From NCBI GenBank assembly GCA_026260175.1, contig JAKCWW010000001.1:301830-365829 (forward strand): 64,000 nt of DNA, read 5' to 3'. The stretch comes from Reticulitermes lucifugus. Taxonomy: Eukaryota; Arthropoda; Insecta; Blattodea; Rhinotermitidae. The notes beneath the pieces are model-generated. The model ran no database searches. It saw nothing but the letters and a program-made list of their open reading frames with translations, and was not told the origin of the DNA. Position numbers and translations under genes: made by a program. Every line of letters starts with the position of its first letter. Position 1 is the stretch's first letter. Positions 61,215 to 64,000 of this stretch are shown here, one piece after another.

Positions 61215-61483
61215 GTATAGTACTTTCAGTCTAAACATAACTGCTTATTTACTTCAAAAAAGCTACTTTTTGGGCTATAGAGCACAGCCATCATCAGGCT
61301 GTATACAAAAATAAATGTAAACACACACAGTTGTGTGGTTTGAGATCTCAAAACATTAGACAGCTGTGTGTATTTCCATTTTATTCTTCTAGACAGTCTG
61401 ATTATGGCTGTGGTCTATAGCCGAAGCATGTAGCTGTTGTGTGCAGTAAATAAACAATCGTGCTTAGACTGAAAGTACTATAC
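61215..61483. mobile_element. foldback element FB-D with two decayed hammerhead-like motifs
   Basis: Left GTATAGTACTTTCAGTCTAA, right TTAGACTGAAAGTACTATAC. Inner mirror motifs: minus strand 61261-61302 CTGATGA..CAAA (G12 lost), plus strand 61393-61435 CTGATTA..GAAGCATGTAGC (G8 lost). Neither is expected to cleave. Confidence 0.82.
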
Positions 61484-62174
61484 ATTTTATTTACACATAT
61501 TATATATATTACGCTTAAAACCAACAATGTCTGTGAATCTGAGTAGCCTGAGTTTTATGTAAGTTAATAAGCACAAAATATAACATTTTACCTTCCTTTC
61601 TTATGATATAGATTATCGAAATTTTATAGTGTTAAAATTGCATTCAAGCCTTAAGTGACAAAACGAATAAGCGTTTGCATTTATTGCTGGTTATTTCTTA
61701 CTCTTTAGTGACGAATTTCATAGTTAAAAGTTTACGAATCGAGTTTAATTTAAAAGAGAGGCTTAGAATACAATACCGTTGCTTATAAATGATCTACTTC
61801 TTTTAACATGGTTAGATTAGTATGTCCTCAGCGTTATGTGATGAGACCAGATAAATTGTTTTCGGAAAAGTTGTTTTTGAAAAAGGTTTCATGGTCTCAA
61901 AATAACAACGGCTGCAAATATCATATTCGTCCCAGCGTTTACTGTATATCTTAGTTATAGGCCTACAGTTGACCACCTGAACTGTCAGTCGCCGTGTAAG
62001 GATCGGTTCGCCGATTTACTTCCACCCCGACTTCTGGAGTCAAGTGCGGAGAGCATCGAAATGGTGCCTGTCTGGAGCTCAACGGCCACTTGAAGCACAG
62101 GAATAAGTTTGTTTTATTATTTGTTTTGTTGATTATCTCTGTTTTCATCGGACTTGATGCTGATTGGTTCTCAG

Positions 62175-62284
62175 GAATGGAACGACGTCAATTTACGGTG
62201 GAACTCTTCGGAGTATGGAGGAGTGAAAGATCTCAGAATACCTCCACATCGGATATGGAAGCCAGACGTACTAATGTATAACAG
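62175..62284 (+). CDS. nAChRalpha7: nAChR alpha subunit, exon 4
   Basis: A 110-bp exon with acceptor TTCTCAG and donor GTAAGC. It enters in phase 0 and leaves with AG of a split codon, expected to complete the Ser of MYNS. It encodes [29 protein letters not shown] and [16 protein letters not shown] is loop A of the agonist site with its conserved Tyr, and NSS is a possible glycosylation site. [11 protein letters not shown] fits alpha7/alpha5 rather than the RITPNKLWKPD I recall for alpha6. The exon length equals the fly exon 4 I recall. The next exon (starting ADEGFDGTY in relatives) is not found before the window ends at 64000. Confidence 0.94.
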
Positions 62285-62919
62285 GTAAGCAAGAAATAGA
62301 AGGCCTGGTATTCTGACTTAGAACTGTGTTTATATTGTCAAGCTAATAATAAAGGATAAAACCAGTCACTTTTCCATCAAACACAACTGTATACTTAAAA
62401 GTCTAAAAGTCAGCTATTTTTCTGAATTTTTAAGTATATAGTTGTGTTTGATGGGCAAGTGACTGATTGTATTGTTACTGTAATACAACGGGATGAATCA
62501 CCTCAAAGCTAATAATACAGTTGACGGGGTTCATATACTAGAGGACATGTATTCAGATTGTGTACATGAGAATGGAATATTGTTGTTGTTTTTGTACCAA
62601 ATTATGTATTACAACTTTTCACAGACTTATTACGGATTCAGTCGTTTATAGCGTTGTCGAATGAAACTTCAGTACAATGTTGATTATCAAGTTATTACTT
62701 ATTTTTCCGAGGGCCGGTTTCAGACGTGTGTGGGCCCAGTGCAGTAACGTATATAACCGGTCGGCGGCCTTATTGACTTGATAATTTGGACTCCCTGTAA
62801 TTAATGGCTAAGTTACTCCGAGATCTGATAACATTTTTCGAAATACTACCTTATGTCAGAAGAATAAAATCCAGTCCGAAAGAACCGACAACTAATTTTT
62901 CTGTTTTATAGGTTTTGCT

Positions 62920-62931
62920 CCCCCCCCCCCC
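62920..62931 (+). repeat. C12 homopolymer in a GC-rich patch
   Basis: Twelve C followed by GCGCCCCGGGTGAGGGGGCC, unusual in this AT-rich intron. It may be a sequencing or polishing weak point. Confidence 0.9.
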
Positions 62932-63654
62932 GCGCCCCGGGTGAGGGGGCCTTATGTACGCTACTGGCTCAATATAACAAACTTTTTTGGAGACCAGCCT
63001 ACTCGTAGCCCTGAACTAACAATGCAGGTAGAATATGCTTACAAATTATGTTTGACACAAAAGTTAAATACAACGAGTTTTTGGGACCAACCCGAAAGGT
63101 GGAGGCCTCTTGCAACCGCATATATCGTGATAGCCTCAAACATTCCCTAACCTTCAAAATTATATAGATATTACGCTACACCCTTTACTACCAAATACTT
63201 CAATCCACGTATCATGTTACCATAACCTTAATTGATTTGACGCTTTGACATTTATGAATCGTCAATATTAATCCTGCTCTGGGTTTTCGCAACATATGGC
63301 AGTGGGCTGTGTTACGTTATGGAAGAACTTTCTGCCTCCATCTTCTCTCCCACAAGGCTTGCTGTCATACAATGCCAAAACCCCCTAACAAGATTGTAAT
63401 TGTAACTTTGCTTTTGTGTCGATGGAATCACTCACACCACAGAAGTAATAAATAACAAAGCCCGAAATCAGACATTATCTTTAGGCAATCGATGAACTGA
63501 AATATTGTTGCCATATTATGTCTAATCTGTTACCAGTTTATGAAAACCATGTCTTCTTTGAAAATCATCTTCCTGACGAATATTGCAAGTGAGGAGTCTG
63601 AACAGTGCTCTGTACAAATATGTTTGTGATGACGCTAAAATTTTAGGCTCGCTT

Positions 63655-63655
<1 letters not shown>

Positions 63656-63685
<30 letters not shown>
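63656..63685 (+). repeat. (AAT)n microsatellite
   Basis: About ten AAT units; a second shorter run is at 63859-63881. The poly-Leu open frame across them on the minus strand is an artefact. Confidence 0.95.
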
Positions 63686-63941
63686 GTACAAGACAGCTTG
63701 AAACTGCTCGATCTTCGTCCTTGTGAATATTTTTAAATGCAGAAAACAGTAATACTCAATACATGACGTAGAGTTCGAAAGTTTTATGCAATAATAATGA
63801 ATAAGAAGTGCTTGGTCAGTGAACAGTACTCTTTGAAAACCACATAAACCGCTGTGAATTAATAATAATAATAATAATAGTTCCAATAACTGCCCTTCCC
63901 AGGTAGTTCACAAAATAACTACGAAAAAACGTTTTTCACCA

Positions 63942-64000
63942 TAACTAACTAACTCCATGGAGCAGAGTCCTTCTTGAGAAGCTAACAGGTCGTCAGCTAG
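63942..64000 (-). mobile_element. LINE 3' end, cut by window edge
   Basis: TAACTAACTAACTCCATGGA, then GAGTCCTTCTTGAGAAGCTA, nearly identical to 45383-45440. Confidence 0.88.

Larger units (their letters stand above)
57226..62174 (+). other. nAChR intron 3
   Basis: A 4949-bp phase-0 intron with good GTAAGT and TTCTCAG borders. It contains a hAT-like MITE (59477-59673), a decayed hammerhead-like motif (about 59960-60000) and a 269-bp foldback element (61215-61483). Otherwise it is AT-rich with no recognised feature. Confidence 0.85.
62285..63941. other. nAChR intron 4 (partial)
   Basis: Starts at the exon 4 donor. An inverted pair ATCAAACACAACTGTATACT (about 62377) / AGTATATAGTTGTGTTTGAT (about 62433) flanks a short spacer just past exon 4. 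The expected next exon is not seen. Confidence 0.6.

Noticed and set aside
62941-63150. Open frame after exon 4 as the next receptor exon
   Set aside because: It lacks the expected ADEGFD-type continuation and cys-loop text, and has no fitting acceptor phase.
63635-63886. Leu-rich 83-residue open frame (minus)
   Set aside because: Generated by two (AAT)n microsatellites.

Overview
This is a low-gene-density animal genomic window, AT-rich, with three N gaps, short exons separated by multi-kilobase introns, and a dense mixture of decayed LINEs, tRNA-derived SINEs, foldback elements and minisatellites. The coding evidence and the repeat style point to an insect with a large genome; a cockroach- or termite-like polyneopteran is my inference and cannot be proven from the sequence alone. 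The only protein-coding gene I can support lies on the + strand at 52006-62284. It is part of a nicotinic acetylcholine receptor alpha subunit of the insect alpha5/alpha6/alpha7 group, closest to my recollection of alpha7. Visible parts are exon 2 (140 bp), two alternative versions of the 45-bp exon 3 about 650 bp apart, and exon 4 (110 bp). All have canonical splice sites and matching phases. The signal-peptide exon must lie upstream and the rest of the ligand-binding and membrane domains downstream, so much of the window may be introns of this one gene. Layout: 1-52005 holds no supported exon and is a repeat landscape. It contains LINE 3' ends with (TTAG)n tails (two insertions still with target-site duplications), at least three tRNA-derived SINE families, a family of about 500-bp TIR-bearing elements with an internal GACA microsatellite, several foldback elements, and minisatellites of 32 bp (26.3-26.8 kb) and 27 bp (35.9-36.1 kb). 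52006-62284 is the receptor gene segment, whose introns hold a 36-bp minisatellite, a hAT-like MITE and one foldback element. 62285-64000 is further intron or flank ending in another LINE tail. The two most interesting signals are: (1) the pair of alternative exon-3 cassettes, which swap the residues around loop D of the agonist site, including a Lys/Asn change at the position equivalent to insect beta1 Arg81; and (2) a scattered set of about ten motifs with the hammerhead-ribozyme core (CTGANGA, a short GC-rich hairpin, GAAA, a near-palindromic ACNNGT in place of stem III, then a cleavage-site nucleotide and a matching stem I strand). Many sit in the arms of foldback elements. They resemble the diminished-stem-III hammerhead variants reported with Penelope-like retroelements. 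Most open reading frames in the window are chance or repeat-derived and are not annotated as genes.
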